DNA from: Scytonema sp. UIC 10036
GTDB lineage: Bacteria > Cyanobacteriota > Cyanobacteriia > Cyanobacteriales > Nostocaceae
Direction of reading: 5' to 3'
NCBI RefSeq assembly: GCF_009725235.1
Contig: NZ_WJFC01000045.1
Span: 1-64,000 of the forward strand
Length of the DNA: 64,000 nucleotides
A model generated the notes under the pieces. That model saw only the letters and a list, made by a program, of their open reading frames with translations. It was not told the origin of the DNA and made no database searches. The position numbers and the translations under genes were made by a program. This document shows positions 23,560 to 32,013 of the stretch, in pieces. The stretch's first letter is position 1. Each line of letters opens with the position of its first letter.

Positions 23560-25620
23560 TTAGTGGTGAGCCATAAGTACTACAGTCGATCGCCCGTGTG
23601 CCTGATAAGTCTCTTTCTCAAGAGGAAGCGCGGTTTGGAGATCGCAAAAATCTTCTGGGTTTGGTAACGCAGTATCTACAATGCGATACCATTTGTACCC
23701 ACTCTCCAAAAGTGGCAGTTCAAACGCGACTGATTCCCAATAAGCATTGAGAATAACGTACAAATGCTCGTGAAACTTTGGGTGACGAAGAGTAAATGCC
23801 AAACTGTGCGACTCATAACTCCAATCAGGCTGTCCCAATTGCTTTCCATGCCAGATAATATGTGGTTGGTGGCTACCGTAACTGACTGCTAAAATCTGGT
23901 CTTGATGGAAAATTTTGAGTGATTGTGTGAATGAAATGAGTTTTTGAGTAAATCGCAATACCTCAGTATGCTTGTCAATCGCACTCCAATCAAACCAACT
24001 TAATTCATTATCTTGGCAGTAAGCATTATTGTTGCCTTGTTGCGATCGCCTTACCTCATCACCCATAAGAAGCATAGGTGTTCCTTGAGACACGAACAGA
24101 ATAGTTAAAAAATTCTTGATTTGACGCAACCGCAATTTATTAACTGCTACATCATTTGTTTCTCCTTCAATACCGCAATTCCAACTATAGTTGGCGTTAG
24201 TGCCATCGCGGTTGTCTTCTCCATTGGCGTGATTGTGTTTGTCGTTATACGACACGAGATCGTTTAGCGTAAATCCATCATGACAAGTGATAAAATTGAT
24301 ACTTCTGTTAGGTTCGCGGTTTGGCTGAGAGTAAATATCGGGGCTTGCCAGAATGCGATTGGCAAGCGCCTTCACCACTCCCACATCGCTTTTTACAAAG
24401 CGGCGCACATCATCTCGATAAGGTCCATTCCATTCAGCAAAGCGCTCGCCGACAAAAGCTCCCACCAGATATAGCCCTTCGGCATCCCACGCTTCTGCGA
24501 TGAGCTTAGTTCCTGCCAAAACCGGATCTGCATCAATCATCAGTAATGCTGGCGGACGAGTCAAGAGTTGCCCTGTCGCTCCCCTAGCAAGTACCGCCGC
24601 CAAATCGAAGCGAAATCCATCAATGTGCATTTCTGAAACCCAATAGCGCAGGCAATCTAAAACTAAATTATTTCCCGCTACGCTATCTGCCTTAAAAGTA
24701 TTGCCACAACCACTATAGTTACGATAAATTGCTCGGTTCTCTCCGAGTATATAGTAGTCCCAATTACTTAAACCGCGAAAAGATAACGTGGGTCCTTGCT
24801 CGTCACCTTCTGCTGTATGATTAAATACAACATCCAAAATCACTTCAATTCCCGCCCGATGCAAAGCTTTTACCATGTCGCGGAACTCGTTGACTGGGCT
24901 GAGTGGATCGGTACGGGAACTGTAGCCAACGTGAGGTGCAAAAAAGGCGATGGGACTGTACCCCCAATAATTTTTTAGCCCCGGTCGAGCGTCTTCTTTA
25001 TCGAATTGGTGCGCTGGTAGTAATTCTACAGCTGTTATACCTAATTGTTGGAGATAAGGAATTTTTTCAATTAATCCTGCGTATGTTCCTCGTTTTTCTG
25101 GAGACACACTAGAGTTCGGATGTTGTGTAAAACCACTTACATGGAGTTCGTAGATGATAGTTCTGTTATAACGAGTTTTTGGGGGAGCGTCGCCTTCCCA
25201 ATCGTAGGCACTGCTATCAATGACAACGCCTCTTAAAGCTTGAGCACAGTTGTCACCTGGTTGACTTGCCGCTTGACGGCTGTAGTTTTCCCAGTTTGCG
25301 ATCGCTTTCGTATAAGGATCGAGCAATACCTTGTTGCCATCACAGCGCAACCCTTGTTCGGGTGCAAACAGTCCATGTCCCCGGTAGGCATAAACTTGTC
25401 CGGCTCCAATCCCAGGGACAAAAGCGTGCCAGTAATGAGCTGTTTTGTTTTGTTTGGGATCGAGTGGCAGAACTTGACTTGGTTGAGGGTCGTTAGGGCG
25501 ATCGAATAGTAAAAGTTCAATTGCAGTGCAATCTCTAGAAAACAAACAGAAATTTACACCACCATCACGGATAGTAGCACCAATTGGGAAGCTTTTGCCC
25601 GGTAAAACATCAAATGTCAT
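23560..25620 (-). CDS. glgX: Glycogen debranching enzyme GlgX (isoamylase type)
   Basis: A 686-aa cytoplasmic GH13 enzyme that removes alpha-1,6 branches from glycogen for dark or stress catabolism. It has an N-terminal CBM48 region (about 1-125), then the (beta-alpha)8 domain with DVVFNHTAEG, catalytic nucleophile Asp in DGFRFDLA, acid/base Glu in AEAWD and transition-state Asp in FITCHDGF. Length and the NGEDNRDG loop match GlgX. It is monocistronic; cyanobacteria often carry several copies. Confidence 0.93.
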   Translation of the reverse strand: MTFDVLPGKSFPIGATIRDGGVNFCLFSRDCTAIELLLFDRPNDPQPSQVLPLDPKQNKTAHYWHAFVPGIGAGQVYAYRGHGLFAPEQGLRCDGNKVLLDPYTKAIANWENYSRQAASQPGDNCAQALRGVVIDSSAYDWEGDAPPKTRYNRTIIYELHVSGFTQHPNSSVSPEKRGTYAGLIEKIPYLQQLGITAVELLPAHQFDKEDARPGLKNYWGYSPIAFFAPHVGYSSRTDPLSPVNEFRDMVKALHRAGIEVILDVVFNHTAEGDEQGPTLSFRGLSNWDYYILGENRAIYRNYSGCGNTFKADSVAGNNLVLDCLRYWVSEMHIDGFRFDLAAVLARGATGQLLTRPPALLMIDADPVLAGTKLIAEAWDAEGLYLVGAFVGERFAEWNGPYRDDVRRFVKSDVGVVKALANRILASPDIYSQPNREPNRSINFITCHDGFTLNDLVSYNDKHNHANGEDNRDGTNANYSWNCGIEGETNDVAVNKLRLRQIKNFLTILFVSQGTPMLLMGDEVRRSQQGNNNAYCQDNELSWFDWSAIDKHTEVLRFTQKLISFTQSLKIFHQDQILAVSYGSHQPHIIWHGKQLGQPDWSYESHSLAFTLRHPKFHEHLYVILNAYWESVAFELPLLESGYKWYRIVDTALPNPEDFCDLQTALPLEKETYQAHGRSTVVLMAHH

Positions 25621-25701
25621 GTGTTAGGAAGAACCCAATAAATTTTTAATTCCACGCACTACATATCCTATCGTACAGCCAAGAAAACTTCTCTTTCTAC
25701 A

Positions 25702-25746
25702 CCCGTATTACTGGTTACTGGTTACTGTTTACTGGTCACTGTTTAC
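25702..25746. repeat. Short STRR (CTGGTTA/CTGTTTA/CTGGTCA)
   Basis: About six CTGGTTA-like heptamers in the 226-bp interval between divergent glgX and the lysozyme gene. No other element was seen there. Confidence 0.7.
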
Positions 25747-25846
25747 GTCCTCATAGAATCCTTATGTAAAATTCCTTATACCTACGGATGCAAAAAAATA
25801 CCACAATCGTGATGCTATAAATATTGCATCAGGGTAACAAGACAAC

Positions 25847-27615
25847 ATGGATTTAGCAACCTACTCTACTAACTTAAAGCTCAGCCAACTCCCCAAAGAA
25901 CTGATAACAGAAGTACAGCAATGTTTAAACGATGGAGGTTACAAAGTCATCATTAATGGCATTGCTGACGCAGCCACAAGGCAGGCATTTGCTGACTTTA
26001 AGAAAGCATCATACTTGCAAGATCCTGAATACCTCGGACCGACCACAGCTAAAGCATTACTGAAACTCAAGAAAACCAGTACCGCCCCCCAACCCCAGCC
26101 CGGATTAAACTATTTAAGATTAACCCGAACTCCGGCAAAAGACCAGTTTGGTTGCCAAGTCCTTAAACTACAGTATTTTAAAGCTGGTCAAGTGGTTGAT
26201 GAAATAAATATGCGTTCCGGACAGCCATCAAAGCAGTACTTCCGCAAAGGAGTAGATAGCATCTCTGGCAGTGGCGAACCTCTACCGGAAGGACGTTGGA
26301 GAATAGAAAATCTTTTTTGGGCAGGTGGTAAAGATAACTGGAATGCCAGTCACGGCGAGGGTATTGGACCCGTTAGCGTTCCTTTAACTTACGATGGACC
26401 TGGCACGACGGAACGATCTGCAATTGTTATTCATAACGACCACAACGCTCAACAAGGAAAATTGGGTTCTGTAGGATGTCCAGTTACGTATCATTTAAAT
26501 GATATGAAAAAAGTTATAACATGGTTGCGCGACACAGATCCAAGATACTTATACGTTGATTGGAACCTTGGCAGTTGTCCTTCTGTATACGCAGTTTTTC
26601 AAGTCTCAAACACACTCCCTCGTCCAGGAGTAGAACTTATAAAAAAGTTTGAAAGCTGTTTCCTTGATGCCTATCCCGATCCACTCTCAGGGAACGAACC
26701 CATTACAATAGGTTGACAACTTGAGAAGTACATTTGTACGGTATTATAAGAGATTGTTCAAATGTATGACCAAGACAATTCACGAGCTTTTGCAAAACAA
26801 AGAAATCAAAGAATCCGCTCTAAAAAGACTGGAACGATATACCAAAAAGGGGAATTAAATTTGACTCGTCAGCACATAAGACGGATAAAAAATTTCAAGG
26901 CAAGAGCAAGTCATTGACTAGCCGTCCTACGTAGCGATGCGTGGGAGTATGAATGGATAAATTGCTGGAAAGTCTAGAACAGATAACCAGCAGCCAAGCT
27001 ACTGAAGGGCATCAAAGTAGGTAGAAGGTTCAACGCTCAGGGGGTGATAAGCCTAATAAATAATCCCCCCACGAAAATCCATTATCTCTCACCAGATAAA
27101 GATATGAGCTGAACTTACTAGGGATAGTAAGAGCTAAAGGATAAAAAGCCTTTAGGATAACAACATTGTGGGGTAGTACTATCAAAGAAGATGGATCGAA
27201 ATGGCAGCTTGGCGATCGCATCACTCAAGAGCGAGCAGATAAATTATTAATCTCGCAGCTAGGTGCTCGGTACATGAGAGACTTAGAACAAAGCGTTCCT
27301 TTTTGGGAACAGATGAATGAATACCAAAAAGGAGCATTGCTCTCCTTTGGTTACAACTTGGGTAGTAAATTTATGACCGAGGGCGATTTTGATTCTATTC
27401 GTCGCATCCTCAAAAACAAGCAATGGGAAGAACTACCGGAAATCTTATCCCTTTATCGCAATCCTGGAACCCATGTAGAACTGGGTTTAAAGCGTCGTCG
27501 GTATGCAGAAGGGTTAGTTTGGCTGGGCGTTAGCGTAGAAGAAGCCTACCGCAAAGCGATGGCGATCGCACAAATTAGCGATCGGCTATCAAACACATTC
27601 CAGTTGCAACGGTAA
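25847..27615 (+). CDS. Peptidoglycan-binding, L,D-transpeptidase-like and GH24 lysozyme protein, interrupted by a group I intron
   Basis: Exon 1 (25847-26713, 289 codons) and exon 2 (27169-27615, 148 codons plus stop) join in frame into a 437-aa enzyme. A PG_binding_1-like domain covers about 1-75. A middle domain with VIHNDHNAQQ and GSVGCPV resembles a YkuD-type Cys site. The C-terminal T4-lysozyme/GH24 domain has its catalytic Glu in KKFES and the ITIG|WGST motif, exactly where the intron sits. Without splicing, translation stops at the first intron codon (TGA) and loses most of the lysozyme domain. No signal peptide is visible; the phage-lysin-like layout suggests capture from a phage. Wall hydrolysis is the likely role. 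Confidence 0.85.
26714..27168 (+). ncRNA. Group I self-splicing intron in the lysozyme gene
   Basis: Conserved core elements occur in order. P is AATTGCTGGAAA (26960-26971). Q is AACCAGCAGCCAAGC (26985-26999), pairing as P4. R is GTTCAACGCTCA (27028-27039). S is AAGATATGAGC (27099-27109), with GCTCA/TGAGC forming P7. P8 is a GGGGG/CCCCC stem, and two further hairpins follow (27114-27131, CTTACTA/TAGTAAG; 27134-27155). The upstream base is U and the last intron base G, as required. Boundaries come from the reading frame; P1 was not resolved. A 30-codon ATG frame (26766-26858, MTKTIHELLQNKEI...) may be the relic of an intron ORF. Confidence 0.88.
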
Positions 27616-27627
27616 GAGACCCCCACT

Positions 27628-27733
27628 CTCGTTCCCAGCCTCAGGCTGGGAATGCCTTACTCGAGGCTCCGCCTCCTGTATCGCTCTGCAGAGCCTGCAG
27701 TGCAGCACTCCCAGGTAAAAACACCGGAACGAG
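27628..27733. repeat. Dispersed CCCAGG palindromic repeat (copy 2)
   Basis: CTCGTTCCCAGCCTCAGGC-type stem, then GAGGCTCCGCCTC and GCAGAGCCTGCAG modules, ending GGAACGAG. It lies between the convergent lysozyme and DUF411 genes. Confidence 0.8.
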
Positions 27734-27748
27734 TGAGGGTCTGAAGGT

Positions 27749-28345
27749 TCAATATGATTGATATTCCTGAAAAACTTTAACTTCACCCTTGTTACCAAAA
27801 GCTACAACTGCAAATGGCTGTTTTTTGTTTTCTATTTCCATCCCTGGTGTTCCTACAGGCATTCCCGGTACAGCTAAACCTGCAAGAGTAGACTTTTGTT
27901 TGAGGAAGCGCTTGATGTCGTTGGCGGGAATGTGTCCTTCCATTAGATAACCGTCAATAATTGCTGTATGACAGGATGCTAACTCTTGAGGTACGTTGTA
28001 TTTTTGTTTAATGGCTTCTATTTCGTCGGTTTTTATATCTTTGATTTGAAACCCGTGCTTTTGCATATGTTTGACCCAAGCCCCACAACAGCCACAAGAA
28101 GGACTGCGATAAACGGTGATTTTTTGGGTTTCTGTATTCGCTTCTATGTCGTTTTCCCAAATGCTGGTATGAGTTACGGATTTTGGGTTACTTGCTACTA
28201 GTTGAGAAATATGCCAGGATGCAGTATTTCCTCCCTCTGCTACAGCTACTGTTGCACTGGCAATCACTGCAAATCCAGTCAGAATAATACTTAGTAATAC
28301 AAAATACACAGGTTTACGAATCCAGGAAGAAAAACGTTTTTGCAT
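27749..28345 (-). CDS. DUF411-type exported metal-binding protein
   Basis: 198 aa from the preferred ATG at 28345 (a longer frame starts at 28384). A signal peptide or membrane anchor covers about 10-37. The DUF411 core shows YRSPSCGCCGAWVKHM, SCHTA and the C-terminal GMPVGTPGME Met/Gly segment. The family is linked to copper and other soft-metal handling in the periplasm; the Cys and Met clusters are the likely ligands. It overlaps the 3' end of the upstream MMADHC-like gene by 32 bp, implying coupled translation. No metal-regulator gene is nearby. Confidence 0.82.
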   Translation of the reverse strand: MQKRFSSWIRKPVYFVLLSIILTGFAVIASATVAVAEGGNTASWHISQLVASNPKSVTHTSIWENDIEANTETQKITVYRSPSCGCCGAWVKHMQKHGFQIKDIKTDEIEAIKQKYNVPQELASCHTAIIDGYLMEGHIPANDIKRFLKQKSTLAGLAVPGMPVGTPGMEIENKKQPFAVVAFGNKGEVKVFQEYQSY

Positions 28346-28904
28346 TGTTAATCTCTTTTGGTTTCCAATCATGTAAAGGAGCAATACTCTTTATTATCCA
28401 TTCAAGAACGCTTGGGGGAGCTTCGGATATCAAGATACCGGGATATACTGCTGTCCCCCATTCCGGATGGACTAATACCCGACACCTATTTTGAACGATC
28501 GCGTAGTGGAGTAAAGCTTTTACTGTTGCTGTATCGTCGTGATTTTTTTTCCCAGGACGGGAAAGTAAGGGGTAGCCCGTGCGGGGATCGACAAGATCTG
28601 TTTGGTAATTGCGATCGCGCAAATTAAATGCGACATCGCAGCCAAACCTCATAAACTTTTCTCGCAATCGTTCTTTTTCTGCTTCTATTTCTGGTGTTGT
28701 TTCCAGCAGTTCAAATCGTGCTTCTTGTAAAACAATCGCTATCCATAAAGAAAGCGGATTTTTCCAATCAGGGAATATCTGCTCGCGGTTGGTACAGATG
28801 TACTGACTGGGAGAATGAATTGAAATTTGAACAGATTGCCCCATATTACCAACCAAATGAATGGGGCTGACTCGTTCAAAAGTGTAAACTGTTGGGTAGC
28901 TCAC
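28314..28904 (-). CDS. MMADHC-like protein (methylmalonic aciduria and homocystinuria type D homologue)
   Basis: 196 aa. The middle has the MMADHC-like pattern RFGCDVAFNLRDRN, DLVDPRTGYPLLSRPG, then HDDTATVKALLHYA and RVLVHPEWGTAVYPG. The human homologue partitions cobalamin in the cytosol and mitochondria; the bacterial role is not established, so corrinoid handling is only a suggestion. No signal peptide. It is the first gene of a two-gene unit with the DUF411 protein. Identification rests on remembered family motifs. Confidence 0.7.
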   Translation of the reverse strand: MSYPTVYTFERVSPIHLVGNMGQSVQISIHSPSQYICTNREQIFPDWKNPLSLWIAIVLQEARFELLETTPEIEAEKERLREKFMRFGCDVAFNLRDRNYQTDLVDPRTGYPLLSRPGKKNHDDTATVKALLHYAIVQNRCRVLVHPEWGTAVYPGILISEAPPSVLEWIIKSIAPLHDWKPKEINNAKTFFFLDS

Positions 28905-29169
28905 TTACCTTAATTCGTTTTTTTTACAAGTTTTTTCAATTCATATTTTTTTTGATGATAACTCTTTAATAGCGCAGAAAGTTATCAAATTCTTCTAAAA
29001 CCCCAGTCCTTATATAAAATTTTTAATAAAAACTTAATTTTTCATCTAAACCTTATCTTTTCTTAACCTACTTCTACATCAATAATTTTGCCTTATCTAT
29101 TTTGTAGGATCGCCCATTTCATACGGGCAATTTGGCGTAGAGACTAAGCATGGCTAGTCTCTACAAAGA

Positions 29170-29376
29170 TTAATTCAACTTTAAGGCATTGACTGGAACT
29201 TCATCCCAAGAATCCACTGTTCGCAATCGCGCTACCCACCCCCATGTTTTTTGCGTCTCAGTCAAGTTTTGCTTAAAGGACTCATGGCAAGCTAACGCTT
29301 GGGATTCATCACAGCAAGCAATACAGGCATGGATCATGCCTGATGGATCTATTTGTTCGTTTACCCAAATAGTCAT
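29170..29376 (-). CDS. Small conserved-looking protein, 68 aa
   Basis: A short soluble protein with three clustered Cys (IHACIACCDESQALACHESF, about residues 15-34) that could bind metal or a cluster, and a Trp-rich middle (KTWGWVARLR). It resembles small cyanobacterial conserved hypotheticals; family unassigned. It is flanked by AT-rich spacers, 265 bp on the upstream side with no other gene. Confidence 0.55.
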   Translation of the reverse strand: MTIWVNEQIDPSGMIHACIACCDESQALACHESFKQNLTETQKTWGWVARLRTVDSWDEVPVNALKLN

Positions 29377-29451
29377 TGTGTTTTTGATACTACATCCGAA
29401 TTTAATCCCCCTTTAATTTACTCTAGGTTTACCCGGTATGCACGAAGTTTA

Positions 29452-30528
29452 TCAACAAACAACTTCCCGAGAAGATTCAGCGTTAATGGGTTTCATCAAG
29501 TAAAGCCGCAACAAATGCCCAAAGATTGAGAGTAGCTTGGGTAGCTTTTGGAAGAATTTGACAATCTGCGGGCGATCGCTTCGCTCGATCAATGCCATTT
29601 TAAATTGGATGTCCGAACACTGCTCCAGGCGCTCAAAAAAATCTGGATGCTTTGTATTTAAAATCACAGGAAACGCCCGTGCTGCGGTTTCATTCGTCTT
29701 TTCGATGACTTGAACGTTATATTCGTAGGGATTGATTCCAACCGAACGATAAAAAGCAGCCCGTTCAAGCACTGTTAAAGTATGGGTAGCAAATACAGAC
29801 AAGAGAAAAAAACGGACCCACAAACGAGATTTCCAATTGTTCCACAATTTGGGTTGCGATCGCAGTAACGCTTTAAAGAAATCCCCGTGTCGATTTTCAT
29901 CCTGACACCAGCTCTCAAAGTAACGGAAAAGAGGATAGAACCGCTTATCTGGATGGGACTCTAAATGACGGAACATAAGAATATAGCGCCAGTAACCAAT
30001 CTTCTCAGATAGGTAAACCGTGTAGATAATCCACTCTGGTGGGAAAAAAGTATAAGTGCGATTTTTTGTCAGATAACGCAAATCTAAAGAGAGATTGAAA
30101 TCTGACATTGCCTTATTGAGAAATCCAGCATGGCGAGCTTCATCCCTTGCCATAAAATGAAACGCATCTGCCAAAATGGGATTTCGGTCTTTCAGTCTGC
30201 GCGATAACTCTTTAAAGAGAAGAAATCCAGAAAACTCAGATGTACACGAGCGTTCCAAAAACTCAATAAAAGAACGGCGCGTTTCTCCATCTATGTGTTC
30301 CCAACTCTGCTCAAACTCAGAATCACGGACAAAATGATGGCGGTTATAGTCAGCACGCAGTTCTTCCACAATAGCCCGTAACTCAGGCTCGTGTGCTGAT
30401 ATATCCATCTGCGCTACAGCCTCAAAGTCAGTGGTATAAAACCGAGGTGTTAACAATGTTTCCTTAACAGGCGCTTTAACACCGGGCTTAAGCAACTCAG
30501 GCTCCAAAGTATGAAGAGTCTTAGCCAT
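29452..30528 (-). CDS. acsF: Mg-protoporphyrin IX monomethyl ester oxidative cyclase (AcsF/ChlA family)
   Basis: 358 aa from ATG 30528 (MAKTLHTLEPE), the family start; the frame runs 48 codons further up but that part is unconserved. A diiron enzyme that forms the isocyclic ring of chlorophyll using O2. Carboxylate/His motifs: EFSGFLLFKELSRR, ARDEARHAGFLNKA and CQDENRHGDFF. Its divergent pairing with heme oxygenase and hemN matches the low-oxygen chlAII-ho2-hemN set of other cyanobacteria, so this is probably the micro-oxic isoform (inference). A paralogue should exist elsewhere. Confidence 0.93.
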   Translation of the reverse strand: MAKTLHTLEPELLKPGVKAPVKETLLTPRFYTTDFEAVAQMDISAHEPELRAIVEELRADYNRHHFVRDSEFEQSWEHIDGETRRSFIEFLERSCTSEFSGFLLFKELSRRLKDRNPILADAFHFMARDEARHAGFLNKAMSDFNLSLDLRYLTKNRTYTFFPPEWIIYTVYLSEKIGYWRYILMFRHLESHPDKRFYPLFRYFESWCQDENRHGDFFKALLRSQPKLWNNWKSRLWVRFFLLSVFATHTLTVLERAAFYRSVGINPYEYNVQVIEKTNETAARAFPVILNTKHPDFFERLEQCSDIQFKMALIERSDRPQIVKFFQKLPKLLSIFGHLLRLYLMKPINAESSREVVC

Positions 30529-31073
30529 GAGAATATACAATTGATTAATGTTTTTAAAGTTATCTAACCATAATTTTTGATAAAAATCTATCAATTTTAA
30601 AATAATTTTCAAAAAAAATTTAGTAGGTAAGGCTATGCTGCACAAAAGTAGAATATGGTAGGCATTGCCCACCCTACTTGATTTAAATCTACCTATTTTT
30701 AGTATAGAAATTCATCAATTTCTGGTCACTGGTCACTGATTACTGGTCACTGATAAAGTTATATATTTGAAAGAGTTGTGAACAAAGTTAAATGCTGTGA
30801 TTGGCAGTGGTAATTGCTGATACAGTTTTGCTCATAACTGAAAAGAACGATTTGCCCCTAACTTTGAGATTAGCGACAAACTGCATTTAATTCCAGTGAA
30901 AAAATGCTTATTGAGTTAACAGGTGAGGAAGGGGCAGTATTAATAGAGGGGCAAAAAATTGCCTGATAAGGTGTAAAAATTCTGCGAAAGTCCTACCAGC
31001 TAACAGTTAGCAGCAAACTGTTAACTGATAACTGTTCAACAAATTGTGTATTTTTAACAAAACTGCCACAAAG
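30529..31073. promoter_or_regulatory. Divergent control region between acsF and heme oxygenase
   Basis: 545 bp without a gene. It holds a partial GGGTGGGCATTGCCCACCC-type repeat (near 30660), CTGGTCA heptamers (30721-30755) and AACAGTTA/TAACTGTT inverted repeats (about 30997-31034) just before the heme oxygenase start. Both tetrapyrrole promoters must lie here. In Synechocystis the equivalent genes are controlled by the MarR-type ChlR; no such gene is in this window and no operator is assigned. Confidence 0.5.
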
Positions 31074-31784
31074 ATGAGTAGTAATCTAGCTCAAAAACTT
31101 CGCTGTGGAACACAACAATCTCACGCAGCGATTGAAAATATGGGATTCATGAAATGTTTTCTTCAAGGAGTTGTTGATAGAAGCAGCTTTGCCAATTTTT
31201 TAGGTAATTTATATTACATTTATGGTGAATTAGAAGCAGCATTAGAGGAGCATAAAGACCATTCTTTAATTAATTCTGTATATTTTCCAGAACTCAATCG
31301 TAAAGCTAATCTGGAACAAGATTTACAGTTTTACTACGGTTATGACTGGAGAGGACAAAGTTTACCTCTAAAAGCGACTCAAAGTTACATAGCCCGGATT
31401 CGAGAATTGTCTGCTCGCGAACCCGTGTTATTAATTGGTCATGCTTATACTCGCTATATGGGTGACCTTTCTGGGGGTCAGATGTTGCAAAAAGTTGCTC
31501 AATCAGTTTTAAAGCTTTCAGGTTATGAAGGCACATCTTTTTACAATTTTGAGCAAATTCCAGATAAGAGGGCATTTAAGGATCGCTATCGTCAAGCTTT
31601 GGATTTATTGCCTGTAGATGAAGGAACGGCAGACAAAATTGTTGCAGAAGCTAATCATGCTTTTCTGCTAAATATGCAGATAGCGCAAGAATTGGAGGAA
31701 GGACTTATTAAAACCATTGGTCAAGCAATGTTTAATGCTCTCATCAATGGCAACAACTCTGGTAGTACTGCTAGTAGTTACTAG
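31074..31784 (+). CDS. ho: Heme oxygenase (biliverdin-forming)
   Basis: 236 aa from ATG 31074 (MSSNLAQKLR); the frame extends 10 codons upstream without conservation. Opens heme to biliverdin IXalpha, CO and iron using ferredoxin electrons, feeding phycobilin synthesis. Proximal heme ligand His17 (QQSHAAIEN) and the distal-helix motif RYMGDLSGGQ are present. Length is typical of soluble cyanobacterial enzymes. It precedes hemN on the same strand (229-bp spacer with a repeat). Context suggests the low-oxygen HO2-type isoform. Confidence 0.93.
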   Translation: MSSNLAQKLRCGTQQSHAAIENMGFMKCFLQGVVDRSSFANFLGNLYYIYGELEAALEEHKDHSLINSVYFPELNRKANLEQDLQFYYGYDWRGQSLPLKATQSYIARIRELSAREPVLLIGHAYTRYMGDLSGGQMLQKVAQSVLKLSGYEGTSFYNFEQIPDKRAFKDRYRQALDLLPVDEGTADKIVAEANHAFLLNMQIAQELEEGLIKTIGQAMFNALINGNNSGSTASSY

Positions 31785-31939
31785 TGGTTTACCACATTAA
31801 TTCTGATAGGTAGATCCCCACTCTCGTTCCCAGGTTCTACCTGGGAATGCAGGTCGCGAGGCTCCGCCTCGCACTTCAGGTAGAGCACAGGAGGCGGAGC
31901 CTCTAGTAAGGCGTTCCCAGGCTGAGCCTGGGAACGAGG
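31780..31939. repeat. Dispersed repeats: CTAGTGGTTTACCACATTAA unit plus CCCAGG palindrome (copy 3)
   Basis: A CTAGTGGTYYACCACATTRA unit starts at the heme oxygenase stop codon and recurs near 34895 and 51528. It is followed by a full CTCGTTCCCAGG...GGGAACGAG composite (31823-31939). It separates ho and hemN and could form a transcript hairpin between them. Confidence 0.8.
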
Positions 31940-32013
31940 TGACAGCTGTTTAAGTAGGGTGGGCATTGCCCAGCCACCAACCTATCCTTTGTACATCTAT
32001 TGGAAGCACCTCA

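Noticed and set aside
26766..26858. Intron 30-codon frame as a homing endonuclease
   Set aside because: Far too short and without LAGLIDADG, GIY-YIG or HNH motifs; at most a relic.
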